This document shows positions 44,212 to 53,211 of a stretch of 64,000 nucleotides of DNA, in pieces. Within the stretch, counting starts at the first letter, position 1. Every line of letters starts with the position of its first letter. The notes beneath the pieces are model-generated. The model was not told the DNA's origin. It did not search any database and saw nothing but the letters and a program-made list of their open reading frames with translations. Both the position numbers and the translations under genes were made by a program. This DNA is from Metasolibacillus sp. (GTDB lineage Bacteria > Bacillota > Bacilli > Bacillales_A > Planococcaceae), in the NCBI RefSeq assembly GCF_025291715.1, contig NZ_JAMBIZ010000014.1, forward strand, positions 1 to 64,000. The letters are read 5' to 3'.

Positions 44212-45204
44212 TTAATAAATCAACTGCAAAAAGTCTTCGATTGTAATACCGCCAAAATATGTCGCAATATCGATTTTCTTTAATGCCTCAGCAATTGCGG
44301 CACGCTCATATTTACAGCCTGTTAAAAGCTGCTCCACTTCCGCTACATCGCCAACACCGAAGAAGTCTCCATAAATTTTTATTTCCTCAATAATACCGCG
44401 ATTCACCTCTAAGCGAATATCGATACCGCCAGATGGGAAGCGATGTGTTTTTTGAATATTGAAGCGTGGCGATTTGCCGTAATTCCATTCCCATTTTTGA
44501 TAGCGCTCTGCTGATAGCTCATGGATTTTCGTCCAATCCTCGTCTGTTAGCTCATAGTAGCGAATGTTTTCTTCGCCATTGAAAATTGATTTTAAAATTT
44601 CCATACGGAATTGCTCTACTGAAATTTTGTCTGTTAAAAACTCTGAAATGTTGGCAACGCGTGAACGCACTGATTTAATGCCTTTTGATTCGATTTTATC
44701 CTTTTTCACCTTCAATGCTGAGACAACTTGGTCAATATCTGTATCAAACATTAACGTACCGTGGCTAAACATGCGACCACGTGTTGCATATTGAGCGTTG
44801 CCTGAAACTTTGCGCCCTTCCGCTAAAATATCATTACGTCCTGATAGCTCTGCATTGACACCTAATTTCGCTAATGCGTCAACTACAGGCTGCGTGAACT
44901 TTTTATAGTTGTGGAAGCTATCACCGTCATCCTTCGTTAAGAAGCTAAAGTTCAAATTGCCTAAATCATGATAAACAGCACCACCACCTGATAAACGGCG
45001 CACAACGATAATGTTATTATCCTCTACATAATCTGTATTAATTTCTTCAATTGTATTTTGATTTTTGCCAATGATAATAGATGGTTGGTTGATATAGAAC
45101 AGCAAAAAATCATCCTGCTCAATATCCATATTGCGTAGAATATACTCTTCAATTGCTAAGTTAATGCGTGGGTCTGTAATGCCTTTATTATCAATAAAAT
45201 ACAT
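44212..45204 (-). CDS. lplJ: lipoate-protein ligase
   Basis: A 330-residue LplA/LplJ-type enzyme that activates lipoate with ATP and attaches it to E2 and GcvH lysines. R-R-L-S-G-G-G-A-V-Y-H-D (near residues 67-78), G-R-N-D-I and K-V-S-G-N-A-Q are the family motifs; the C-terminal accessory domain is present. ATG 45204 fits GAAGGGA; the open frame is 21 bases longer. It is divergent from yhfH across a perfect inverted repeat, and the two genes are also close in Bacillus. Confidence 0.92.
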   Translation of the reverse strand: MYFIDNKGITDPRINLAIEEYILRNMDIEQDDFLLFYINQPSIIIGKNQNTIEEINTDYVEDNNIIVVRRLSGGGAVYHDLGNLNFSFLTKDDGDSFHNYKKFTQPVVDALAKLGVNAELSGRNDILAEGRKVSGNAQYATRGRMFSHGTLMFDTDIDQVVSALKVKKDKIESKGIKSVRSRVANISEFLTDKISVEQFRMEILKSIFNGEENIRYYELTDEDWTKIHELSAERYQKWEWNYGKSPRFNIQKTHRFPSGGIDIRLEVNRGIIEEIKIYGDFFGVGDVAEVEQLLTGCKYERAAIAEALKKIDIATYFGGITIEDFLQLIY

Positions 45205-45264
45205 GCTGTATCTTCCCTTCATCATATGTTCAAATTTATTTTACATGAAATTAGGCATTTTGTG

Positions 45265-45293
45265 TTGACGAATGCATACTGTTATAATACAAT
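45265..45293 (+). promoter_or_regulatory. yhfH promoter
   Basis: TTGACG, 17-base spacer, TACAAT. The -10 lies across the left arm of the 13-bp inverted repeat, so a protein bound there would block transcription. Confidence 0.6.
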
Positions 45294-45322
45294 ACATATA
45301 AATAAATCAGTATTATAACAGT
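45278..45322. promoter_or_regulatory. perfect 13-bp inverted repeat between lplJ and yhfH
   Basis: ACTGTTATAATAC (45278-45290) and GTATTATAACAGT (45310-45322), exact complements, with a 19-base centre. It overlaps the yhfH promoter and lies 74 bases from the lplJ start. Likely an operator shared by both genes, or a very stable hairpin in a leader. Confidence 0.7.
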
Positions 45323-45340
45323 TAGCTCAAGGAGAGGAAA

Positions 45341-45472
45341 ATGATTATGTTAGAAAACGTAGTGGAATTTTTCAGAAACTTGCCAGAGAAAACTTGTGTA
45401 CAATGCGGCAAAGCAATGGAAGAGCAAAGTGAATGCTACAGCCATTGTTGCGAAAACTGCAATACAAACTAA
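45341..45472 (+). CDS. yhfH: YhfH-family small zinc-ribbon-like protein
   Basis: A 43-residue ORF: a hydrophobic opening E-N-V-V-E-F-F-R-N-L-P, then C-V-Q-C-G-K and C-Y-S-H-C-C-E-N-C, five cysteines and a histidine that could hold one zinc. The N-terminal F-F-R-N-L-P and the cysteine spacing match YhfH of Bacillus, which also lies beside lplJ (yhfJ). AAGGAGAGG precedes the ATG; a second in-frame ATG lies at 45347. Function unknown. Confidence 0.75.
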   Translation: MIMLENVVEFFRNLPEKTCVQCGKAMEEQSECYSHCCENCNTN

Positions 45473-45530
45473 TCCCATGAATCGCATCCCTATGATGATT
45501 CTATAAATGAACTGCTTACGCATAAAGGGC

Positions 45531-45575
45531 AGTAGGAGGGCAAGTGTTCATTTGCCCTCCTACTGTCTTTTTGCA
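45531..45575 (+). terminator. yhfH terminator
   Basis: AGTAGGAGGGCAA pairs with TTTGCCCTCCTACT around a seven-base loop, followed by GTCTTTTTG. Confidence 0.8.
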
Positions 45576-45600
45576 TGGATATGTTTAGCCCACTAAAAAA

Positions 45601-45636
45601 TTGCCTGAAAAGTAGCATGCTACTCTTTCAGGCAAT
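45601..45636 (-). terminator. yhgE terminator hairpin
   Basis: TTGCCTGAAAAGTAGCA pairs with TGCTACTCTTTCAGGCAA; directly downstream of the yhgE stop. Confidence 0.7.
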
Positions 45637-45646
45637 TTCATTTTTA

Positions 45647-47839
45647 TTATGCTTGTTGTTGCTTTGAATAACGACGTGTGAAAACTAATGCGAAGTAGCC
45701 AAGTGTAATTGCTAAGCATACAAGTGTGAAGCCTGCTAATACTGCAAAGTTAAAGCCTAAGAATGCTCCATCACCTGTAGAGATTGCTACTTTAAATGCT
45801 TGCACTGAGTACGTCATTGGGAAGAATGGGTTGAATGCACGTAATGGCATTGGCACTAATTCTAATGGGAACGTACCCGCACTCGTTGTTAATTGGATGA
45901 TTAAAATAAGAATCGCTACGAAGCGTCCTGGGTCACCCATAATCGATACAAGCATTTGAACAATCGCTAAGAACGTAAAGCTTGTTAATACCGTTGTGAC
46001 AATAAACCACGGTAGGCTATCTACTTCAAGTCCTAAAATGCCAACAACAATCGCAATCGTAATCGCAGATTGGATAATACCAACGACTGCTAAAACTGAT
46101 ACTTTACTAAAGAACCAAGCGACAGGATTTGTTGGGCGTACTGCTGGCTCAACAAATGGGAAAACAATCGAAATTAATAATGCCCCTACGAATAAGCCTA
46201 AAGAAATAAAGTATGGTGCAAAACCTGTGCCATAGTTTGGTACATGGTTAACAACTGTTTTATCTACATCAACTGGCTGTGCCACCATTTCATAGTTGGC
46301 ATCACCTGAGTCAATTTTAGCCTCTTCACTTGCATCCTGTAGTTTTGATGTTAATGTTTCTGTACCTTCTGCAAGCTCTTTTGTACCGTCTGCTAACGTT
46401 GTAGAGCCCTCTGCAAGCTCACCAGATTTTTCAGCAAGCAATGATGTACCATCATTTAATTTACCTGAACCTGTTACTAACGTATTTAAGCCCGTTGCTA
46501 ATTCATTAGCACCTTTTTTAGCTGCACCTGCACCTTGTGTTAATTCATTTAACTTTTCAGCCATTGTCGCATTGCCGCCAGCAATATTTTGAATACCGCC
46601 ACGTAATGCATCGCTATTTGCGACTAAATCATTAGCACCCGCACTAATTTGTTGCTGTGCTGCAAGCAATTGGCTGCTGCTTTCGTTTAACTGTGCTGCA
46701 CCTTGCTGCAATGAGCCTGTGCTTGTCGTTAAATTATTTAAGCCACTAGCTAATTGTGTGCTACCTTCATTTAATTGCTTTAATGTTGCCTGTAAGCTGG
46801 CTGCCTGCTCTTCAGGAAGCGTCGCTAAAATTTGCTGCATTTGCTCTGATAATGAGCCAATACCTGCATTTAATTTTGTTGCACTTTCACTTAATTGGCT
46901 TGCACCCGTCTGTAAATTCTCTGTATTTTGCGTTAAAGAATTTAAGCCTTGATTAAATGCTTGTTGCTTTTCTACTAATGTATTTTGACCTTCAGCAACT
47001 TTTGCTGCGCCATCTGTATAATTGTTAATACCTTGTGCTAATTGCTTTGCACCCGCTGATAATTCACCAGCGCCTGCCGATAATTGTGAGCTACCTTGCT
47101 CTAGCTTTGCAACACCATCAGCTAAGCTTGTTGCACCTGTTGCTGCTTTTTGTGCACCTTGCTTTAATTCGCTCGTACCGTCAGCTAGCTCGATTGTGCT
47201 TGATGCTAATTGCTCTAAATAGCCTTGTAAATCTCCAGCACCATCCATTAGCTTTTGTGCACCTTCATCTAATTTTGATGCGCCATCTGCTGCCTCAGCA
47301 AAACCATCTCCAAGCTTTGTAATGGAAGTAAATAATTTTTCAGCATATGTTTTTGATACTTGTGAATTCACTTCAATTTTAATTTTTTCCATTGCTGTTT
47401 CACCAATTTGAGCACTTAAAAAGTTAAAGCCTTCATTTGGTATATAATCAATGACTAATTTTGAAGGTTCTTTATCAAGCAATGTTGTTGCATGCTGTGA
47501 AAAGTTTTCTGGAATGCGAATTAACATATAATAATTGCGATCCTGCAATTGCTTTTCTGCATCCTCTGCTGAGATTTCCTCAAATTTAAATTGCTCACTG
47601 GAGACAAGCTTATCTGTTAGCTCTTCACCAAGATGCATCGTTTCGCCTTCAAAATTTGCACCGCTATCTTCATTGACAATCGCAACTGGTAAATTCGTTA
47701 ATTGTGCATATGGATTCCAAAATGCCCATAAAAACATGCCGCTATATAGTACTGGTATAAATAACACCGCGACAATCGATACTAACATTTTGCGTGTCTT
47801 AAAAATCTGTAACCATTCTGATTTAAACACTGACATCAC
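45647..47839 (-). CDS. yhgE: YhgE/Pip-type membrane protein
   Basis: A 730-residue YhgE/Pip protein. One membrane helix at 20-40, a long extracellular region (to about 520) with repeated heptads of the L-A-D-G-T-S-E-L-K-Q-G-A-Q-K type forming coiled coil, then five membrane helices at the C-terminus (ABC-2-like). It resembles the lactococcal phage-infection protein Pip and EsaA. GTG 47839/ATG 47836 are close to the ribosome site; GTG 47830 (M-F-K-S-E-W) is the best-spaced alternative. Probably repressed by the TetR gene next to it. Confidence 0.87.
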   Translation of the reverse strand: MMSVFKSEWLQIFKTRKMLVSIVAVLFIPVLYSGMFLWAFWNPYAQLTNLPVAIVNEDSGANFEGETMHLGEELTDKLVSSEQFKFEEISAEDAEKQLQDRNYYMLIRIPENFSQHATTLLDKEPSKLVIDYIPNEGFNFLSAQIGETAMEKIKIEVNSQVSKTYAEKLFTSITKLGDGFAEAADGASKLDEGAQKLMDGAGDLQGYLEQLASSTIELADGTSELKQGAQKAATGATSLADGVAKLEQGSSQLSAGAGELSAGAKQLAQGINNYTDGAAKVAEGQNTLVEKQQAFNQGLNSLTQNTENLQTGASQLSESATKLNAGIGSLSEQMQQILATLPEEQAASLQATLKQLNEGSTQLASGLNNLTTSTGSLQQGAAQLNESSSQLLAAQQQISAGANDLVANSDALRGGIQNIAGGNATMAEKLNELTQGAGAAKKGANELATGLNTLVTGSGKLNDGTSLLAEKSGELAEGSTTLADGTKELAEGTETLTSKLQDASEEAKIDSGDANYEMVAQPVDVDKTVVNHVPNYGTGFAPYFISLGLFVGALLISIVFPFVEPAVRPTNPVAWFFSKVSVLAVVGIIQSAITIAIVVGILGLEVDSLPWFIVTTVLTSFTFLAIVQMLVSIMGDPGRFVAILILIIQLTTSAGTFPLELVPMPLRAFNPFFPMTYSVQAFKVAISTGDGAFLGFNFAVLAGFTLVCLAITLGYFALVFTRRYSKQQQA

Positions 47840-47853
47840 CTTTCTTTTTACGT

Positions 47854-47880
47854 AATGACCAAAAACGTCAATTGGTCATT
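47854..47880. promoter_or_regulatory. operator upstream of yhgE
   Basis: AATGACCA (47854-47861) and TGGTCATT (47873-47880) flank 11 bases just upstream of yhgE. The same half-site, AATGACCAG, occurs before the TetR gene (48543), so one regulator probably acts at both. Confidence 0.7.
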
Positions 47881-47926
47881 TTAGACCAATAAAAAATCAA
47901 GTTTCCCTAATCGAAAACTGATTTTG

Positions 47927-48499
47927 TTATTGCTTTTGTAAGCCTCTAAAAATCGTTTGCTTAAAGATATCCAAAATTTGATCCTCACCCATCGGCTCAT
48001 CATGTATTTGCTGCCAATCTACAACAAATGCTAAATAAGATTTAAACAATAAATACGCGACAAGTGGCGCATCACATTCATGCACCTCACCTTTGCTAAT
48101 CCCCGTTTCAATGCGGCTTGCAATATAGGAGATTCCCTCACTTTCAATATCCTGAAGCATCTGTTTAACCGCTGGCGTGCGCAGCTCCTTTTCCTCCTCA
48201 ATTAATTTGGCGAAAAGTACGTGGCGCTCTCTAAATTCCAGCATTTTCATTAATACGCTATGCCCGTTTTCTGTAAAGGACTGATTCGTATCAATCGTTG
48301 CATCCATCGCCACTTTCATTTCCTTAATAAGCGACATCACAACTTCCTTTAAAATTTCTTCTTTATTAGAGAAAAAAGTATAAATCGTCCCTTTACCGAC
48401 ATTCGCAATTTTAGCAACTTGCTCCATTGTCGTTCCTTTATAGCCGAATAAAGAAAACGACTTTGTTGCTGCCTCTAAAATTTCCTGCCTACGATCCAA
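47927..48499 (-). CDS. yhgD: TetR-family regulator (YhgD-like)
   Basis: A 190-residue TetR protein. The N-terminal HTH is typical: A-A-T-K-S-F-S-L-F-G-Y-K-G-T-T-M-E-Q-V-A-K-I-A-N-V-G-K-G-T-I-Y-T-F-F. The C-terminal domain binds an unknown ligand. The start is TTG 48499 behind AAGGGGGG. It lies upstream of yhgE in the same direction, as yhgD-yhgE in Bacillus, and both have the same half-sites upstream, which supports autoregulation and control of yhgE. Confidence 0.87.
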   Translation of the reverse strand: MDRRQEILEAATKSFSLFGYKGTTMEQVAKIANVGKGTIYTFFSNKEEILKEVVMSLIKEMKVAMDATIDTNQSFTENGHSVLMKMLEFRERHVLFAKLIEEEKELRTPAVKQMLQDIESEGISYIASRIETGISKGEVHECDAPLVAYLLFKSYLAFVVDWQQIHDEPMGEDQILDIFKQTIFRGLQKQ

Positions 48500-48542
48500 T
48501 TTATTTCCCCCCTTTTTCCATAAAGAATCACTTTAAAAGCGA

Positions 48543-48577
48543 AATGACCAGAAAACCATTTCGGTCATCTGGTCATT
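48543..48577. promoter_or_regulatory. TetR operator at its own promoter
   Basis: AATGACCAG (48543-48551) and CTGGTCATT (48569-48577), perfect nine-base arms, 17-base centre. A leftward -10 TATAAT (48578-48583) abuts it, so the operator covers the likely transcription start of the TetR gene. Confidence 0.7.
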
Positions 48578-48625
48578 ATTATACATGTCTCAAAAAAATT
48601 TGCAAGCATTTATTCAAAAAAATTT

Positions 48626-49117
48626 TTAATGATGGTGCTCCTCTTCATCCTCATCGTTTTCCTCATGCTCACCATGCTGCATTGAATTGTCGCTTTTATC
48701 CTCCAGTACCTTGCTCATATCTGGATTGCCTACAGTAATTTGCTGCTTCGGCATCACGTGTAAGCTGCGTGCTGTCGTATGTGCAAACATATAATAAACG
48801 CCGTCATGGTCGAATGTAAATGCTGCTTTATAGACACCATCTTTATCTAATTGACCATCAATCATATGGCCCTCATCTCTAAATCCTGATTCCCATACTT
48901 CAAACTGCACTGTTGCATCATCTACATTTTCATCACCTTGTGTCACATATGCTACTAGCTCCACTTCCTCATTTACCGCAACCGCTTCTGGTGTTTGAAT
49001 CTCAACAATTACTTCCTGTGGCATAACCCCACTATCCATCGTATCTACCTCTGGTTCATCATTACAGCCTGCTAACATCATTGGTACTGCTAATAAACTT
49101 AAAAGCCATTTTTTCAT
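48626..49117 (-). CDS. YtkA-like/FixH-type lipoprotein
   Basis: A 163-residue lipoprotein: signal peptide with lipobox L-A-G-C at residues 15-18, then a beta-sandwich YtkA-like domain (V-I-V-E-I-Q-T-P-E-A-V, then Y-K-A-A-F-T-F-D-H-D-G-V-Y-Y-M-F-A-H-T) and an acidic/His-rich tail (D-E-E-E-H-H-H). The tail and the D-H-D-G motif suggest metal binding. It is four bases downstream of a sensor kinase gene, whose signal it may monitor or respond to. Confidence 0.78.
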   Translation of the reverse strand: MKKWLLSLLAVPMMLAGCNDEPEVDTMDSGVMPQEVIVEIQTPEAVAVNEEVELVAYVTQGDENVDDATVQFEVWESGFRDEGHMIDGQLDKDGVYKAAFTFDHDGVYYMFAHTTARSLHVMPKQQITVGNPDMSKVLEDKSDNSMQHGEHEENDEDEEEHHH

Positions 49118-49120
49118 TTT

Positions 49121-50509
49121 TTATTCCTCCATTAATGGTATTTTCACATAAACACATGTGCCTTTATCTATTTCACTTTCAATTGTCAATTGCCCTTTAT
49201 GTAGCTTCACTAACTGCTCTACAATAGACAAACCTAAACCACTACCACCATCTGAACGACTTCTTGCCTTGTTCACACGGTAAAAGCGCTCTGTTATATG
49301 CGGTAAATCCTCAGTTGGGATACCAATACCCGTATCCTTTATGGAAATCAATGCAAACTGCTCATCTGTAGTTGCTGTAATTTGCACTTTAGAGCCAATC
49401 AAAGAATAACGAAGAGCATTTTCTAAAATATTAATAAAAATTTGCTTTAGCTTTTCCTCATTGCCTAAAACAATTAATTCCTCATCAAGTATTTCACTTA
49501 TTTCAATTTGCTTTGTTTGCGCAGTGCCGTGTAAAATAGCTGTCACCTCACGCACCACCTCAGCGAGCACAATCGGATAAAGCTCTAGCTCCTCCTGCTC
49601 CTGCGTTGTACGGGCAAGCTGCAATAATTCATTCGTCAAACGCTCCATACGACCAGCCTCACGTGTAATGAGCTGAATTGCCTCACGCTGCTCAGTCTCT
49701 GTCATATAATTTTGACCAATTGCTTCACTATAGCCTTTGACATAGCTAATCGGTGTTCTCAGCTCATGTGAAACCGTCGCTAAAAAAGCCTTTTGCTGCT
49801 CATCCTCTTGCTGAATAGCATGGGCCATTTGATTGAAGGCTTTAGCCAATTGACCGACTTCATCCTTTGATGTCACATTTACCCTTGCTTCATAATGCCC
49901 TTCTGACATTTTTTCTGCCGCCTGCTGTACCTCATGAAGCGGACGCATAATGCGACGTAGCCCTTGTCCTATAAATAATGCAACAAATATAGAAAATAGG
50001 GCAGCTCCGCCAATTAATAAGCCTACTTCTGTTGTCGCTAGCTCGCTAATTTTTGTTAGTGGATAATATAAATAAATAATTCCCTCTAAGCGGTTTTGCT
50101 CCGTAAATGGTAGAATAACTGAAATAATCGGTCGATCAAAACGCTTTTCATAGCCTACCTTTGTCACCGCTCGACCTTGCAATAGCTGCTCTCGTTCTTC
50201 TGCGCCAATGAGCGTATCATAGTCGATATCGAACGGTACACAGGCGCTCAGCTCACGTGGGTTGCGCACCGCGAATATTTGAAAATGCGAGTATGCATTA
50301 AATTCCTCAATGCGCGCAATTAATGCATCATCTACTTTGCCACCACGATACATCGTTTGCAGCTTTTCGCCAACTTCAATCATCGACTGCTCCATATCGG
50401 AAACGTATAGCTCCTCATAAATAAACTCGGATAAAATATACATAAAAGCAATCGTTGCCAACAGTAAGCTACACATTAATAGCCAAATTTTTGTTGTCAG
50501 CTTTTTCAT
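49121..50509 (-). CDS. two-component sensor histidine kinase
   Basis: A 462-residue kinase. Two membrane helices (about 8-30 and 165-185) enclose an extracellular sensing domain; a HAMP linker follows, then the HisKA box S-H-E-L-R-T-P-I near 250, and N/G boxes (N-A-L-R-Y-S, D-T-G-I-G-I-P, G-S-G-L-G-L-S). ATG 50509 overlaps the regulator stop and has GGAGAG; the open frame extends 33 bases further. Confidence 0.9.
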   Translation of the reverse strand: MKKLTTKIWLLMCSLLLATIAFMYILSEFIYEELYVSDMEQSMIEVGEKLQTMYRGGKVDDALIARIEEFNAYSHFQIFAVRNPRELSACVPFDIDYDTLIGAEEREQLLQGRAVTKVGYEKRFDRPIISVILPFTEQNRLEGIIYLYYPLTKISELATTEVGLLIGGAALFSIFVALFIGQGLRRIMRPLHEVQQAAEKMSEGHYEARVNVTSKDEVGQLAKAFNQMAHAIQQEDEQQKAFLATVSHELRTPISYVKGYSEAIGQNYMTETEQREAIQLITREAGRMERLTNELLQLARTTQEQEELELYPIVLAEVVREVTAILHGTAQTKQIEISEILDEELIVLGNEEKLKQIFINILENALRYSLIGSKVQITATTDEQFALISIKDTGIGIPTEDLPHITERFYRVNKARSRSDGGSGLGLSIVEQLVKLHKGQLTIESEIDKGTCVYVKIPLMEE

Positions 50510-51198
50510 AGTGGCTCTCCAAATCGATAACCAATCCCCCATACCGTTTGAATATATTCACTGGCATCCTTCAATTGTGTACCAAGCTTTAAACGTAGCG
50601 TTTTAATATGCGTATCGACTGTGCGCGTTCCCCCTGCATAGTCCATATCCCAAATGCAATCAAGCAGCTTCTCACGTGAATAGACGATATTCGGATTTTG
50701 CATAAATAAATGGAGAATTTCATATTCCTTTAATGTCAATGGTACAGGCTTGTCCTGTACAAATACTTTTCTCGATATTTCATCTATTTTAATAATACCG
50801 TGCACTAATAACCTTTGTGTTAACTGCATATCAACAGCTTCTGTACGCCTTAACACTGCGAAGATTCGTGCGATCACCTCGTTCGCAGTAAATGGCTTGA
50901 CGATATAATCATCACCGCCAATTGTTAAGCCATTTACTTTATCTTCATTAGCATCCTTTGCTGTTAAAAAAATAATGGGTATATTGGATGTTTGACGAAT
51001 GGTTTTGCAAACGGTAAAGCCATCTATTTCAGGCATCATAATATCTAATAAAATAAGGTCAATTGTGCGTTTATTTAATTGCTCATAAGCCTCATAACCG
51101 TTTGAAGCTGTTATCGTTTGTATATTTTCCTTGCGTAAAACGACTTCCAATAAATTTCGCATATCTCGCTCATCATCTACAATTAATACAGTTGTCAC
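50506..51198 (-). CDS. OmpR-family response regulator
   Basis: A 230-residue regulator with acidic pair D-D at 8-9, phospho-acceptor in L-I-L-L-D-I-M-M-P near 52, K in I-V-K-P-F near 101, and a C-terminal winged helix ending G-Y-R-F-G-E. It lies one base from the lipoprotein gene upstream and overlaps the kinase gene downstream, so the four genes 52149-48626 are one operon. Confidence 0.9.
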   Translation of the reverse strand: MTTVLIVDDERDMRNLLEVVLRKENIQTITASNGYEAYEQLNKRTIDLILLDIMMPEIDGFTVCKTIRQTSNIPIIFLTAKDANEDKVNGLTIGGDDYIVKPFTANEVIARIFAVLRRTEAVDMQLTQRLLVHGIIKIDEISRKVFVQDKPVPLTLKEYEILHLFMQNPNIVYSREKLLDCIWDMDYAGGTRTVDTHIKTLRLKLGTQLKDASEYIQTVWGIGYRFGEPL

Positions 51199-52149
51199 TT
51201 AGGAATCCCCCCTTACAAGCAATTGAAACGGACCTTTATCTACTGAAATGGTTTGATCGATTTGGCCTTCCTTAATAAAATATAGTGTATGATCGTCATA
51301 GCCTGCAACGATAATATGCTCATTAAAATATGCCACAGCAAATGGATTTGCACCTATTTCTAATTGCCATTTTAGCTTCCCTTTTTGCTCTGTGACATAA
51401 AGCATATTGCTGCCATGACTGACAACAGCTAACTCATTTTCATGCTGTGCAAAGCCAATTGGCATCAACGGCATAGATAATGTAGAGAGCACTTCACCTG
51501 ATGCTAAATCGTGTACCTTCACCGTTTCATTCGGACGCATTCCTTCCCCGTGTCCTCCAACTAACAGCTTATTGTCAACAATCGCCAGTCCATGTGATGA
51601 CTTTTCAATGGACCACTCTGCCTGCAATACTAAATCTTCCATAGCAATGACGGATAAAGAAGTATCTTTATAATTAACAACATACAATAAGCCTTCATGT
51701 GCAATCATCGACATCGGGTAATTGCGCAACGCAAGCTCGCCATCGGGCTCACCATATAAATTGTAGCGCATTAATTTATTCGTGCGACTATTTGTTAAAA
51801 AAATCATTTGCTCTTTTTCAGCATAATAGGCATTTGTCGTGCCAATACCTGTTTCTAATGTCGCAAGCTTTTTGCCAGAGGACAGCTCATAAATATCCGC
51901 CTCTGCTAATTGATGCCCATATAATAAAATACGGTCTCGCTGAATTAATATTGCACCTGTGTACGCTTTTTCAAACGTCCAATCTGCAATGAGTTCACCT
52001 TTGCGGTTATAAAATGTCAGCGAAGGCTCTAAAATATTCATTGATGCTACGAATGATTGATGTGTGTTAATACTGTGGAAGCGTTCATTTGTGCATCCTA
52101 CTAATAACGATACAAATACAATGACACATATGATTTTATATTTCATCAC
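51199..52149 (-). CDS. beta-propeller lipoprotein
   Basis: A 316-residue lipoprotein: signal ending L-V-G-C at about residues 16-19, then YncE/quinoprotein-like blades of about 40 residues (K-L-L-V-G-G-H-G-E-G near 195, A-V-A-Y-F-N-E-H-I-I-V-A-G-Y-D-D near 280). No catalytic motif; probably a ligand-binding or sensing partner of the two-component system encoded directly downstream. Confidence 0.75.
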   Translation of the reverse strand: MMKYKIICVIVFVSLLVGCTNERFHSINTHQSFVASMNILEPSLTFYNRKGELIADWTFEKAYTGAILIQRDRILLYGHQLAEADIYELSSGKKLATLETGIGTTNAYYAEKEQMIFLTNSRTNKLMRYNLYGEPDGELALRNYPMSMIAHEGLLYVVNYKDTSLSVIAMEDLVLQAEWSIEKSSHGLAIVDNKLLVGGHGEGMRPNETVKVHDLASGEVLSTLSMPLMPIGFAQHENELAVVSHGSNMLYVTEQKGKLKWQLEIGANPFAVAYFNEHIIVAGYDDHTLYFIKEGQIDQTISVDKGPFQLLVRGDS

Positions 52150-52242
52150 TCACCCTCCCATCCTATCGTACTCGATAATTGTGAAATAATAATGAAAAAC
52201 TTGCGGTAAATTTATGAACAATATATAGTGTTCATCATGAAA

Positions 52243-52282
52243 AAGAGAAATGCAAACTAAAAATTCCGTTTGCATTTCTCTT
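52243..52282 (-). terminator. terminator of TIGR03943 gene
   Basis: AGAGAAATGCAAAC pairs with GTTTGCATTTCTCT, 10-base loop; T-rich on the leftward strand (CTTTTTCAT). Directly behind the gene. Confidence 0.8.
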
Positions 52283-52294
52283 TATATCATTCAG

Positions 52295-53200
52295 CTATGA
52301 CGTAATCCAAACATCAATCGGGTACAAATAAGGCGTTTCAGGCTCTTGAATCTTTACCCATTGTTCTATTTTAATAACAGGTAGTAATGCGCCATCAAAT
52401 TCTGTTACATCGATTGTGCCCATTGCTTCAATCCATGTATCCTCGTCAAGAGAAGCAGCCTCTGGAAATTCTGAAAGGAAGCCGACTATATTGGCATCTG
52501 CAATACAATGAGTGACAAAAAATCTCGATATGACGAGTTGGTCTTCAGCAAATTCCTTTTCTTTTAAAACAAAGCCATTTAATTGAATTCTTTTCCCGAT
52601 ATGCTGTGCTATATTATTATTTATTTCATCATAATAAATAATATAGTCTTCCTCCGTCATAGTGATTTTTTCTTTTTTAGAAAGCTCTGTCCTTAAAAGC
52701 TCATATTCATTTTCCTTCATTTCTTTTCTGCCATCCAATAATGCTGGATCAGGTTCATGATCGTATATATTGTCAACAATCGGTTGATTTGAAGTAACAT
52801 AATCTTCTATTTTCATTTGCTGTTGATTTGTCAGCATCATTACTCCGCCCTTTTTATCGGCTATTGTAGAGCCTAATATTTGAGCGGGCATTAGAAAACC
52901 TGTAAGTATAGGAATGATAATAATTGTATAGGAAAGATACTTTTTTGTTGTGAAAGCTGAGTCTCCATGATCATGCGAGGAACAGCAATGCTGACAATGC
53001 GATTCTTTTTTTAATGAAAGTATTCTAGTGACCTGTACTAAAAACAAAATGAAAAATAACAATGCGGCAACTATGCTTAGATGATTATACTTTGGATTAA
53101 TTAATTTTTTTATGTCTCCAGTCCAATGTAAGCTAAAAATCATAGCGGAAAATGCGAGCAAAATACAGGCTCTAAACGCTTGTTGATAACGAAATTTCAT
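52295..53200 (-). CDS. TIGR03943-family membrane protein (YcgQ-like)
   Basis: A 301-residue protein. The N-terminal half has four hydrophobic stretches and a cysteine/histidine cluster (H-C-Q-H-C-C-S-S-H-D-H) near 68-78 that may bind metal. The C-terminal half is soluble, ending R-F-F-V-T-H-C-I-A-D-A-N-I-V-G-F-L. This family always pairs with a DUF318 permease, the next gene upstream. Function unknown. AGGGAGGGA precedes the ATG. Confidence 0.8.
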   Translation of the reverse strand: MKFRYQQAFRACILLAFSAMIFSLHWTGDIKKLINPKYNHLSIVAALLFFILFLVQVTRILSLKKESHCQHCCSSHDHGDSAFTTKKYLSYTIIIIPILTGFLMPAQILGSTIADKKGGVMMLTNQQQMKIEDYVTSNQPIVDNIYDHEPDPALLDGRKEMKENEYELLRTELSKKEKITMTEEDYIIYYDEINNNIAQHIGKRIQLNGFVLKEKEFAEDQLVISRFFVTHCIADANIVGFLSEFPEAASLDEDTWIEAMGTIDVTEFDGALLPVIKIEQWVKIQEPETPYLYPIDVWITS

Positions 53201-53211
53201 CTTGTCCCTCC

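Noticed and set aside
46296-47322. Rightward open frames opposite yhgE
   Set aside because: They are the antisense of the heptad-repeat region, which lacks stop codons on both strands because of biased composition; no ribosome sites.
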